A stretch of DNA of 47,792 bases from a virus. A model generated the notes under the pieces. The model did no database searches, was not told the DNA's origin, and was given only the letters and a program-made list of their open reading frames with translations. Shown here piece after piece: positions 16,901 to 23,329 of the stretch; positions within the stretch are counted from its first letter, which is position 1, and every line of letters begins with the position of its first letter. The position numbers were made by a program, and so were the translations under genes. The DNA lies in the IMG/VR virus record IMGVR_UViG_3300007346_000047, positions 1-47,792 of that record, one strand, 5' to 3'.

Positions 16901-17688
16901 GTACCCGTATCGGTTGAAGGGTCCCCATAACCGCCACCGCCGCCATCTCCGGAACCCGTTAAACCGTCCGCCAATACCTCTGCACTGACCGAGTCCGCGG
17001 CGTAACTTACTGGACTGTCGAAAAGTCCGCCAATACCCGAACCGAACGACCTTTGTCTCTGAAATACCGGAGCCGAAGTCGTTAAAGGACCCGAATAACG
17101 CGCGGGCTCCATGCTGATCCGACCGCCGTTCGCGAACCTTCTCGGCTCGTCCAATTGATCCAAATACGGACCTATGCCGCCAACCGCGCCGCCATCTTCA
17201 AACCTATATTTTTTATTTAAATAAACCCCGCCTTCACCCGTTCTGGGATCATAACGTCCGCTTGCACTAAAACCCCCCGGAGACTCATACCGACCCTCAA
17301 GCGGCCCCCGCTCAATGCCGGGCGTGCCAAATTTTATATTTTCCGGCGCACCCCGTGCCCGTAATTCGTCACTAAACTCAACTTCGCCACTAAGGTAATT
17401 TAACGGAACACCCACCGTGAACCTATCGCCGTCAGGACCCACAACCGTTGCGCCAACCTTACCGCTACCGCCACTTTGACTAACCGTGAAACCGTCTCTC
17501 GGGCTCTCACGCCCAAAAAAACCCTCCGCAAACATCTCTGGTTCAATCCCAAAACCGGCTAAACCCGGAATCCCCACAGAAAAACCACGGTCCGTGGGCC
17601 GAGGAGAACCGGCACCTAAATCTACACGGCTACCACCCCCTTCGACCACTTTGTCAATTTCCGAGTCTTGTAATCGGTATCGGTCCAT
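13933..17688 (-). CDS. Large virion-region protein with two duplicated HExxH domains (1251 aa)
   Basis: The frame opens at 17739 inside terL; the ATG at 17688 (MDRYRLQDSEIDKV) is preferred. Residues 1-210 are Gly-rich and beta-like. Around 390-415 is a run of about 17 Gly. Two related modules begin at FADGGSVRSQRLPP (about residues 483 and 841). Each carries a zincin-like motif, HELIH at 662-666 and HELEH at 1035-1039. Each motif is followed about 40 residues later by (N/E)H and an INIxD element that could supply the third ligand. The C-terminus has two copies of FVGMDSTGN. Likely a virion protein with peptidase activity (inferred); it lies between terL and portal. Confidence 0.7.
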   Translation of the reverse strand: MDRYRLQDSEIDKVVEGGGSRVDLGAGSPRPTDRGFSVGIPGLAGFGIEPEMFAEGFFGRESPRDGFTVSQSGGSGKVGATVVGPDGDRFTVGVPLNYLSGEVEFSDELRARGAPENIKFGTPGIERGPLEGRYESPGGFSASGRYDPRTGEGGVYLNKKYRFEDGGAVGGIGPYLDQLDEPRRFANGGRISMEPARYSGPLTTSAPVFQRQRSFGSGIGGLFDSPVSYAADSVSAEVLADGLTGSGDGGGGGYGDPSTDTGTATSPDIGSFMGSAATALGMTTGLGAVSAIANAVSQATTGKSIFGNIADYLGLGDDAPADPGMDTGHSVGMGPSGYGGDDTGAGGDGPGPGGNEGAVGGTDNDAAGDDTGGGPGGDGGGGGGGGGGGGGGGGGSGGPDGSENDGMGADDGSEYADGGVVGLSAAREFRDAGTFPDFMAARLGSMDRRDDAVARKLLGRNASPQVLDQASRILNSSSDPIRTFADGGSVRSQRLPPRRPPLLGGVQEVSPSPDLVRMADNEFVHTVDPYITNPIARMELLRRTANPGAYEGEEFSPNNEPTSISDFLNVRPVIKDGNDVRQNYYLGGLRNRGLSLAELQARLAPGVRGANFPTPKSLTGSETGILLNQTAPPFVEKYHRDPDTGQISSEVKTVSQAETLQHELIHAGLTHLRTTAYDPNSPPYVSVKGKDSALGRILQPNPDKRPSVSNDHLAYINILDVASAIKSGSLDPTDEEQLDTWGFLNGNSVSAMQAGIELARDRSSEEDKGLRIPEKYQVKEISLEAAKELKKAEEELMEQIKPVLKRDGFSQAHIEAAFGPEEETYFLRLLRSASDLFSIETFADGGSVRSQRLPPDRPPRLGGISRVPRRDLIRLADDEFAHTVAPHIEGSPLASAELMMRQTRPGLGGSGTEIPLLSDDLDVRPVTLRRLSGTTLLDQAYRGRLRHLDSGKPLYDSSVFEGRFPIPVHEGLQGLMYGGDRFNPETVDPRVKGVLVNNITDRYGRTQAEASGDTLEGLSDAARANNERVARVSRHELEHAFLTRARSSLSDYIETTGTDSALGTLLTTNVLGERGRGGKNEHRFLINIYDASSLVDDGRMDPRNQKQLDLYSKMLDLSSGEMKAAVALSETGNVADLPEKYKDREYQPLVDLVRRAEEEAATQIRSALNSEGYTKAQIDSALGVQDFERRPKTNFVGMDSTGNNDDTKNVLRAEPHFVGMDSTGNDDDTKNPVSRFRRFRDTFRSILGGRN
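13997..14108. repeat. 46-bp direct repeat, 66-bp period, in C-terminus of the 1251-aa gene
   Basis: Positions 13997-14042 and 14063-14108 match with one difference and encode FVGMDSTGN(N/D)DDTKN twice. The 66-bp period equals 22 codons, the same period as the repeat at the left end. Confidence 0.9.
15125..16243. repeat. Perfect 45-bp direct repeats marking the duplicated domain
   Basis: Bases 15125-15169 and 16199-16243 are identical over 45 bp and 1074 bp apart (358 codons). They encode the FADGGSVRSQRLPP start of each HExxH module. The rest of the two modules has diverged much more, so the identity here suggests recent recombination or gene conversion at this point. Confidence 0.9.
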
Positions 17689-17701
17689 TAGACAAAAACC
17701 C

Positions 17702-19165
17702 TTAATAGTACGCACGCACCTTAACAGATGTTGCGTCATCTTCCCAGTCGTCCACCGGCAACTGAATAAAGTTACCCTGACGATACCGCATTAAAGCCTG
17801 CGTCATACTATCAACCAAATCATCATACTCCCCATTGGGAAATGCCGCTACCTCCTCAATCATCTCATCCGCCCAAGTCTCGTCCGGAACCCAAACCATT
17901 CCCGCCTCAAACAACGGACTCACACTGTGTACTCGCGAAACCTTGTCATTACCCCTACTAGGCGTGAAATTTACTACCGGAATGCCCATGTTCCGCAACT
18001 CCTGCGTCAACGGCAAACCACTCGCCTTAGCCTCAATGATAACCGTGTCCGGCTCCCAAAACCTATACAAATCTAAAGCCTCTTTTTTTAAATCCGGAAA
18101 ATCCCAACGGCCCTTCTTACTGTCTAACAATATTAAATTGGGACCACTCCCGCCCTCATTCGGGTAAAATACACCCCACGTCGTTATAGCACTGTAATCC
18201 GAAGTCTCTCGCTTACTGAAAGCCGTGTCGTAACTCTGTATGACATACTCTAACTGCGGAACACGATCCTTATCCCAACGCTTCCACCACTCCCGCGGAA
18301 TGATCGCATTCTCCTCACCCGTCGGATTCTGCTGATACTGAGCATTCCACTTGCTCGGAGGTATTGATGCGCGGACCGCGGTTAAATCTTCTAAACTCCA
18401 ATACTCCGGCCAACACGGAGAACCATCCTCAAATATCGCCGGTAACTCAACAATCTCCCACTGGTCCGCTAAAGGGTCCTTCGCCATCGCACGAACTAAT
18501 TGACCCGTCATGTCCTTCTCTGACCAACGCGTCTGAACCAAAACTATACTGCCACCCGGCTGTAAACGCTGACGAGGTCCACCAGTATACCACTCCCAAG
18601 CATCCTCAAAACCAGCATTCGACATAGCCGTCTGCTCTGAATGCGGATCGTCAATAATTACTAAATCACCACCGCGTCCAGCCAAGTTCGAACCCACACC
18701 AACCGCATAATACATCCCGCCAGATGACGTGTCCCAACGACCAGACGCCTTGCTGTCCGACGCTAACTTAACCTTCGGAAAAATCTCCTTGTACTCATCA
18801 CTCTCAATCAAATTCTTCGTCTTACGTCCAAAATTTACAGCCAACTCCGTCGTGTGCGTCGCCTGAATGATCTTCATTCGCGGACTGAGGCCCATCATCC
18901 ACGCCGGAAACAAAAATGACGCAAACTCACTCTTCGTGTGCCGCGGAGCCATGTTAATAATTAAACGCTTTAAATCACCGCTCGCTACTCGCTCCAACTT
19001 CTCCGCTATAATCTTATGATGACGGCCAGCAATGAACTCAGGCCAAACCGTCTTCACAAAACTTAAAAAATTATCTCGACAAGCTTCATTCTGCTCAAGC
19101 TGCGCGAGCCTTAGACGAAGCTTCAATTCTTTCTCATCTAAGGCCGCGGACCGCGGTGCTTTCAT
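17702..19165 (-). CDS. terL: Terminase large subunit (487 aa)
   Basis: The motor-nuclease cuts and pumps DNA into the prohead. ATPase motifs: a Walker A-like INMAPRHTKSEF, Walker B LVIIDDPHS and the coupling motif VQTRW. RNase H-like nuclease residues: QSYDTAFS (Asp), VIIEAKASG (Glu) and the C-terminal DDLVDSMTQAL (Asp). Start chosen at the ATG at 19165 after a GGGGG site; a TTG four codons upstream is possible. The small subunit is not adjacent but 4 kb away, and a repeat complex fills the upstream 700 bp. Confidence 0.9.
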   Translation of the reverse strand: MKAPRSAALDEKELKLRLRLAQLEQNEACRDNFLSFVKTVWPEFIAGRHHKIIAEKLERVASGDLKRLIINMAPRHTKSEFASFLFPAWMMGLSPRMKIIQATHTTELAVNFGRKTKNLIESDEYKEIFPKVKLASDSKASGRWDTSSGGMYYAVGVGSNLAGRGGDLVIIDDPHSEQTAMSNAGFEDAWEWYTGGPRQRLQPGGSIVLVQTRWSEKDMTGQLVRAMAKDPLADQWEIVELPAIFEDGSPCWPEYWSLEDLTAVRASIPPSKWNAQYQQNPTGEENAIIPREWWKRWDKDRVPQLEYVIQSYDTAFSKRETSDYSAITTWGVFYPNEGGSGPNLILLDSKKGRWDFPDLKKEALDLYRFWEPDTVIIEAKASGLPLTQELRNMGIPVVNFTPSRGNDKVSRVHSVSPLFEAGMVWVPDETWADEMIEEVAAFPNGEYDDLVDSMTQALMRYRQGNFIQLPVDDWEDDATSVKVRAYY

Positions 19166-19250
19166 GGGGGCCCCCAAAGTTATTTATATGCGATTAGTAC
19201 CTTATAATAGTACACCATATCATTTTTTATGGGAATATTTGTGAGAAACA
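19166..19250 (-). promoter_or_regulatory. AT-rich terL leader with TAATCGCATA motif
   Basis: The 85 bp before terL are AT-rich in an otherwise very GC-rich stretch. On the minus strand they contain TATTATAAGGTAC and then TAATCGCATATAA, sharing the TAATCGC core found at other promoter-like sites (22948, 23952, 28214). No good -35 box is seen at 17 bp. A palindromic GGGGGCCCCC lies in the ribosome-site region. Confidence 0.35.
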
Positions 19251-19353
19251 TGGCCCTAGCACCCGCCGGTCGGCCCCGGGGGCCGCGCGCCGGGGGCGGG
19301 CGGATCGGGCCGGGTGGTGATGGCGGAATGACCCGATATCCAGGGGCCCCGGG

Positions 19354-19720
19354 GCGACATCGGGCCGGGGGATGTCGGGCCGGGGATGTCGGGCCGGGGG
19401 ATGTCGGGCCGGGGCGACATCGGGCCGCCGGACATCGGGCCGGTGACATCGGGCCGCCGGACATCGGGCCGGTGACATCGGGCCGCCGGACATCGGGCCG
19501 GTGACATCGGGCCGCCGGATGTCGGGCCGGTGACATCGGGCCGCCGGATGTCGGGCCAGGCGACATCTGGCCGGGAGATGTCGGGCCGCCGGATGTCGGG
19601 CCGCCGGATGTCGGGCCGGGCGACATCTGGCCGGGAGATGTCGGGCCGCCGGATGTCGGGCCGGGGCGACATCTGCAGGGCAGATCGGGCCGCCGGATGT
19701 CGGGCCGGGGAACATCGGCA
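19354..19720. repeat. GC-rich array of ~25 units of about 15 bp upstream of terL
   Basis: Units of the form GACATC or GATGTC followed by GGGCCG recur 25 times, spaced mostly 15 bp, with alternating 14/15 bp (29-bp period) in the middle. The hexamer flips between its two reverse-complementary forms while GGGCC keeps its orientation. All frames are open on both strands only because of composition, and the 14-bp steps break any reading frame, so I treat it as non-coding. Confidence 0.85.
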
Positions 19721-19728
19721 GGGCAGAC

Positions 19729-19897
19729 GTCGACGCGCTGCCGACGTCAAAATGATGCGGGACGTGGTCAAAAAGGTGCTCTCTGGTCTATCTGGTGGTC
19801 GATTGCCGGGCAATCCTACGCTGAGATTGACCAGAGAGCACAAAAAAACCCCGCCGGGGATCGCCCGGCGGGGTTTTGACGTCGGCAGCGCGTCGAC
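19729..19897. repeat. Nested perfect inverted repeats (24 bp outer, 13 bp inner)
   Basis: Outer arms 19729-19752 and 19874-19897 are perfect reverse complements (24 bp) around 121 bp. Inside, 19776-19788 and 19829-19841 form a perfect 13-bp inverted repeat, and 19801-19815 forms a 7-bp hairpin. The right outer arm begins at the terminator T-tract and ends on the stop codon of the 88-aa gene. Confidence 0.9.
19842..19878 (-). terminator. Strong Rho-independent terminator after the 88-aa gene
   Basis: A perfect 14-bp stem (19845-19858 with 19864-19877) and a 5-base loop are followed on the minus strand by a run of seven T. The plus strand ends with four T, so weak bidirectional action is possible. 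It separates the accessory genes from terL. Confidence 0.9.
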
Positions 19898-20163
19898 TAG
19901 TCGTCGGCAGGTTCCCATTCCACCGGATCCGATGCCTCTCGCACCTCGCGACGGTTCCGGATATCGGTTAGGTCCTCATTCAGCGCGGACTCTAACTGAT
20001 CGAGCGCGCGGTTGAGCTGCCGGTTGATCTCGTCAACCTTCCACTTCTTAACTTTATCACCGGTCAGATTAATGCGGCCGTGAAGGATGTCGAGCAGGTC
20101 CGAAACATCCCGCGCGGCAAGGATGAAGTGCGCGCCGTCCTCTAAGGTGTACTGGTATTTCAT
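19897..20163 (-). CDS. Hypothetical acidic helical protein (88 aa)
   Basis: MKYQYTLEDGAHFILAARDV starts a protein with two helical segments (VDEINRQLNRALDQLESALN, EDLTDIRNRREVREA) and an acidic end. No family recognised. It is the last gene before a strong terminator, and its stop codon lies at the edge of a 24-bp inverted repeat. The high GC content matches the genes upstream rather than the late operon. Confidence 0.6.
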   Translation of the reverse strand: MKYQYTLEDGAHFILAARDVSDLLDILHGRINLTGDKVKKWKVDEINRQLNRALDQLESALNEDLTDIRNRREVREASDPVEWEPADD

Positions 20164-20183
20164 TGCTTAGTTTCCCTGATTAC

Positions 20184-20206
20184 GGCGCGGGCGGAATGCC
20201 CGCGCC
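20184..20206. other. Intergenic hairpin
   Basis: A perfect 9-bp GC stem (20184-20192 with 20198-20206) and a 5-base loop lie between the 88-aa and GP88-like genes. There is no T-run on either side, so it is not a typical terminator; it may protect or process the mRNA. Confidence 0.6.
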
Positions 20207-20239
20207 TGATGATGTTATAACCGGATAACAGGCGCGCCG

Positions 20240-20950
20240 TCAATCGGCCCCGATATCGCCCGCCACATGGTGGCGCAAGATAGCGCCGGGCGGTAACTGG
20301 CGCGCAAACTTGCGCACGGCCTGGGCGTCGCTTTCATCCTGCCCGGCCTGGGCTGTCGCGTTCCAATGGATGCGACAGTTGCCAGCATCGGCATAGCACC
20401 CGCCGGGATCATCCGCGCCAGCGGCAGCGGCGCGCTTGCCTGGACCGTGCGCCGTGAACCCTATAACAAAATCACGGCCCAGGCGCGCGCATAGCGGATC
20501 GCCATTGCCGCAATCGGAACAACTGAAACCCTTGGCAAGTTCCGCCGGGCAGCGCACGACCGGAACGCCCGCCGGTGTCGCGGCATTGCGACCGCTATCG
20601 CCCCAAGCCTCCGGGCTCATAACCGCGACAGCCGGAACGCCCGCCGCGTGCGCAGCATCGGCAGCGGCTAACGTATCCGCGCTGTAATTAATAACAGTGC
20701 GACCGTCGCGCAATTCGCCCGCCCATTCGGAAAATGGAAAATGAGAATAGGTGAACGCGACGCCGCGACGCGGTACGGCATCCAGAAGCGCGGCCAGATA
20801 ATCAGCGTCGACGGTCCCCGCGCCTTTGCCGGTAGGGTTTAAGGCGCACGTTGCCGGGCAGGTTCCGAAACGGTTCCCGGCACCGGCGCGGTATGTTACG
20901 GCGCATCCGGCGGTCTTTGTTGATCGACTAACGGCTACAGTTTTGAGCAT
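20240..20950 (-). CDS. GP88/DUF7227-like Cys-rich phage protein (236 aa)
   Basis: MLKTVAVSRSTKTAGCAVTY, FGTCPATCALNPTG, AFTYSHFPFSEWAG, VVRCPAELAKGFSCSDCGNG, VIGFTAHGPGKRA, GGCYADAGNCRIHWN and ILRHHVAGDIG are all signature blocks of a Cys-rich phage family related to gene product 88 of mycobacteriophages. Function is unknown; the conserved Cys and His residues suggest metal binding. The CYADAGN and RHHVAGD blocks stand at the C-terminus, whereas in relatives I recall they come before the FTYSH block. Very GC-rich. Driven by its own promoter at 20994-21022. Confidence 0.65.
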   Translation of the reverse strand: MLKTVAVSRSTKTAGCAVTYRAGAGNRFGTCPATCALNPTGKGAGTVDADYLAALLDAVPRRGVAFTYSHFPFSEWAGELRDGRTVINYSADTLAAADAAHAAGVPAVAVMSPEAWGDSGRNAATPAGVPVVRCPAELAKGFSCSDCGNGDPLCARLGRDFVIGFTAHGPGKRAAAAGADDPGGCYADAGNCRIHWNATAQAGQDESDAQAVRKFARQLPPGAILRHHVAGDIGAD

Positions 20951-20993
20951 GTTTAAACTCCCCTGGCGCGGCTGAATTGCGGCGCTATCTAAT

Positions 20994-21024
20994 TTTATAG
21001 AATATTATGCGATAACCCGCAAGG
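20994..21024 (-). promoter_or_regulatory. Promoter with palindromic operator upstream of the GP88-like gene
   Basis: Minus strand: -35 TTGCGG (21017-21022), 17-bp spacer, -10 TATAAA (20994-20999), 44 bp before the start codon. The imperfect palindrome TTATGCG-ATAACC-CGCAAGG (21005-21024) covers the spacer and -35 and matches two other sites (22475, 27979). Confidence 0.65.
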
Positions 21025-21189
21025 GAATAATAAACCGCCAGCGCCGGGCCGTGAGGCCGTATGCGATAGCGCCGGGCGACTGGGGGCGGGCAGGAGCCGG
21101 GATGGCCCGCCCTGGCGCTGCGCAGCGGCGGCCCGGTACGTTTGAAGCGCGGCCCGCGGGACAGGGGCGGGCTTGGTTAACTCTTAAAC

Positions 21190-21224
21190 AAAAACGCCCG
21201 CCAAGCACTAGGCCGGGCGGGCGT
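21190..21224 (-). terminator. Rho-independent terminator after the DUF932 gene
   Basis: A 9-bp stem (21194-21202 with 21216-21224) with a 13-base loop is followed on the minus strand by TTTTTGTTT. It lies 22 bp past the DUF932 stop and ends that transcript before the GP88-like gene's own promoter. Confidence 0.8.
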
Positions 21225-21246
21225 AAGGTGAGGCGCTGCGCAGCGC

Positions 21247-22437
21247 TTATGCGGCGACCTTATCCAGCAGCGCGCCCGCTTTGCGTTCTACCTGAATGCG
21301 GTCGTCTTGGTGCGGAACGTCACGCGCAATGGCGGTTATAGCCTGCGCAGCATCCCAAACGGTCTCAACCGGACGCCCTTCTTCCTCTATGTGCCGGGCG
21401 TTAGCGGCTCGCGCCATACGGGCAGACAATCCCGCACGCTTCGTTAGAAACGACAAACGGCTATCGTCGTCGTGCGCAATTTTGGCCGCCTTGGCTGCCT
21501 GGACGCCCTCAATGAATGTGGCTGTTTCGCCATGCGCAAAGCTGCGCAGCGCTGGCGCAGCCTCATGCGCGAACCGGTCCGGCGCGAACTTGGTGTGCCG
21601 AATTTTAATCTCTGAGAAGTTTTCGACGCCCCAAAGGCAACGGTTCATGCAAACGCCGCGAAGATACATGGCCGCAATACCTGCCGTTTTGCTTCCGGTC
21701 TCGCTGTTCCAGGCATAGAACCCCCGGAACATCAGGTCCGGTTCACCGTTCGGAAGCGTGCCGACCTCAATCGGGTTGCGATCATCTACCAAAAAGGCAA
21801 ACACGTCGCGGTCGCTGGCGAACAACGTCGTGGTCTCCAACGTAACCGGCACGTCCGGGTCATACACGGCCATGCCGTCGCGGCTGCCGGTCATCATGCC
21901 GGGCACCTTCCAGCGCCCGCCGCTATCGTCAACCAACTGCTTGATTGGTTCTAATATTTCCCAATCGAAGATGCGGCCATAATCCGGTCCGGTTGCAGCT
22001 CGCAGCTCGCCGCCTTCTGTTTGGCTGCCGTACACCTTAACCAGTTCGCGGTTCCGGTTATAACGCAGACCCCATTGGATGCAGTCGGCGGCCAACGGTG
22101 CGGGCAGGTCCCGCAAATATCCCGCAGGAGCGCCGGACAACGAGGCAAGCTGCCCGAACGACCAATTCGTCGGGGCGTTCTGATGCTCGCCATTAGCGTC
22201 ATCACGGTATTCAATAGTGATTTCGCCCGCCGTAGGGCTGCCTTCGTTAACGTCGCCCAGGACGTTCATCTTGTGAGTGTCCACGATGCGGCTAGTCATG
22301 CGGCCCGCATCGACTTTCTTAAACGCCAGCATATCGTCCAGCGACAGGAACTTCTGATCGTCCGGGCGGCTGAACCACTGGCTCGATACCTGCGTGTTGC
22401 CAATGCCATGCTGGAATGCGTTCGTAACGTAAGTCAT
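21247..22437 (-). CDS. DUF932 family protein (396 aa)
   Basis: The length and blocks such as TNWSFGQLASLSGAPAGYL, RDLPAPLAADCIQWGLRYNR, GRIFDWEILEPIKQLVDDSG, LFASDRDVFAFLVDDRNPIE and GFYAWNSETGSKTAGIAAMY match the DUF932 (phage/plasmid-like) family. These proteins are common on phages and plasmids, and no activity is established to my knowledge. It is followed by a terminator and preceded by an intergenic hairpin/operator, so it looks like a single-gene unit within the GC-rich accessory block. Confidence 0.8.
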   Translation of the reverse strand: MTYVTNAFQHGIGNTQVSSQWFSRPDDQKFLSLDDMLAFKKVDAGRMTSRIVDTHKMNVLGDVNEGSPTAGEITIEYRDDANGEHQNAPTNWSFGQLASLSGAPAGYLRDLPAPLAADCIQWGLRYNRNRELVKVYGSQTEGGELRAATGPDYGRIFDWEILEPIKQLVDDSGGRWKVPGMMTGSRDGMAVYDPDVPVTLETTTLFASDRDVFAFLVDDRNPIEVGTLPNGEPDLMFRGFYAWNSETGSKTAGIAAMYLRGVCMNRCLWGVENFSEIKIRHTKFAPDRFAHEAAPALRSFAHGETATFIEGVQAAKAAKIAHDDDSRLSFLTKRAGLSARMARAANARHIEEEGRPVETVWDAAQAITAIARDVPHQDDRIQVERKAGALLDKVAA

Positions 22438-22468
22438 GATATTCTCCCTATGTCAGCCGTTCAAAGCA

Positions 22469-22511
22469 AACGGCCTATGCGGGTTCTCGCATGGGCCGTT
22501 CTGGCAGTCAA
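22469..22511 (-). promoter_or_regulatory. Operator-like palindrome/hairpin before the DUF932 gene
   Basis: The palindrome CTATGCG-GGTTCT-CGCATGG (22475-22494) extends to a 13-bp hairpin (22469-22500). A TTGACT -35-like box (22506-22511) lies upstream on the minus strand, with a poor -10 (GAGAAC) inside the palindrome. The core is the same as at 21005 and 27979. Confidence 0.55.
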
Positions 22512-22528
22512 CATGTTTTTTTAAAAAA

Positions 22529-22636
22529 TTATCGTCGGCGTCGAGGCCTTCGCCTCTGCTGCACCATCCGCTCCGCACGATCCATTGTTTCTGCGCCATA
22601 GATCAGCCGTGAAATCCAATTGAACAGGAAAAACAT
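22529..22636 (-). CDS. Tiny Arg-rich protein (35 aa)
   Basis: Start overlaps the upstream stop (TAATG) and has a GGAGGA ribosome site. The product starts MFFLFNWISRLIYGAETMDR and ends in an Arg cluster (QQRRRPRRRR). The short hydrophobic start plus basic tail could attach to membranes or nucleic acid. No homologue recognised. Both the overlap and the good ribosome site support it being translated. Confidence 0.45.
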   Translation of the reverse strand: MFFLFNWISRLIYGAETMDRAERMVQQRRRPRRRR

Positions 22637-22908
22637 TATTGATCCTCCATAGACGCAATGGCCAGATCGCGGGCTAGGTCCCGCATTTTGGAGACGGCCT
22701 CAAACATTTCATGCGCAATTTCCAGATCGTGCGCCCGGCTCAAATTAGGCGAGTGCCTGCCTTGGTAGTTCCTGCCGTGAAACGGGGTTCCTACCAGATA
22801 TCGCAGCGCTGTCTCCATTTCTTCGGCAGCGTTAGAAATTAGCGCGCTGGACGCCGCGAAATCTTTCGCGTCGTTCCCGTTCAGGTGCGGTCTCGCACAT
22901 ATCGTCAT
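22636..22908 (-). CDS. Hypothetical helical protein (90 aa)
   Basis: The frame opens at 22962, but the ATG at 22908 (MTICARPHLNGNDAKDF) has a GGGAGA site at good distance and avoids overlap with the nuclease gene. The protein is mainly helical (SSALISNAAEEMETALRYLV, ARDLAIASMEDQ) with a central GTPFHGRNYQGRHSPN loop. No family recognised. Co-translated with the 35-aa gene. Confidence 0.55.
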   Translation of the reverse strand: MTICARPHLNGNDAKDFAASSALISNAAEEMETALRYLVGTPFHGRNYQGRHSPNLSRAHDLEIAHEMFEAVSKMRDLARDLAIASMEDQ

Positions 22909-22947
22909 GTCGTATCTCCCTTGGTTATGACGCAGCCGTTCTACGCG

Positions 22948-22953
22948 ATTATA
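22948..22953 (-). promoter_or_regulatory. Perfect -10 box (TATAATCGC) before the 90-aa gene
   Basis: On the minus strand TATAAT is followed by CGCGTA, as at other sites here. The expected -35 position lies inside the upstream coding region and is poor (GATTTT), so a promoter is possible but weakly supported. Confidence 0.35.
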
Positions 22954-23329
22954 TGGGAGCAATCAATCCTAAAATCATATCCCAATCAATTTCTTCTGAT
23001 CCCAGGTACAACGGCTCAACCGCCATGCCCTCTAATTTTAGGTCGGAGGCTTTCGATCCCGGATACAAACGCACCTCTTGCGGTTTGGTTTTCGTCGCGA
23101 CCTTCAGCACCAAAACCCAAACGCTGGCCTTTAACTTCGCATGTCGGTGGAGCCACGCGACCTGATGGGGCCGTAAATCGACTGCGCGGCCCGCTGTGGC
23201 CTTTAGTTCGACGAAATGGAACTTACCCTGCTCGTCGCATAGCATGACGTCTGGGACGCCCGGCAGCGCCCAAGACTCAAGACGGGTCGCCGTCAAGTTC
23301 CGGTTCGTCGTCGCCATCCCCGCTTTCAT
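22949..23329 (-). CDS. VRR-NUC-like PD-(D/E)XK nuclease (126 aa)
   Basis: The core LPGVPDVMLCDEQGKFHFVE followed by LK gives the PD...ExK catalytic pattern. DLRPHQVAWLHRHAKL after it fits VRR-NUC/Holliday-resolvase-like nucleases. Such small phage nucleases trim branched DNA before packaging or act in recombination. The frame is open to 23416; the ATG at 23329 (MKAGMATTNRN) follows GGAGG closely and overlaps the small-terminase gene by 53 bp. The ATG at 23317 is an alternative. Its position after terS suggests a role in preparing DNA for packaging. Confidence 0.75.
   Translation of the reverse strand: MKAGMATTNRNLTATRLESWALPGVPDVMLCDEQGKFHFVELKATAGRAVDLRPHQVAWLHRHAKLKASVWVLVLKVATKTKPQEVRLYPGSKASDLKLEGMAVEPLYLGSEEIDWDMILGLIAPI

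Noticed and set aside
13933-17688. Tail fibre or collagen-like protein call based on the Gly-rich N-terminus
   Set aside because: The Gly run is a linker, with no Gly-x-y periodicity, and most of the protein is made of the HExxH modules.
19180-19918. Long open frames on both strands over the 19.3-19.7 kb array, with collagen-like or RPD(I/V) pentapeptide repeats
   Set aside because: All frames are open because of composition. 14-bp steps between units shift the frame repeatedly, there is no ribosome site, and no frame keeps the repeat throughout.
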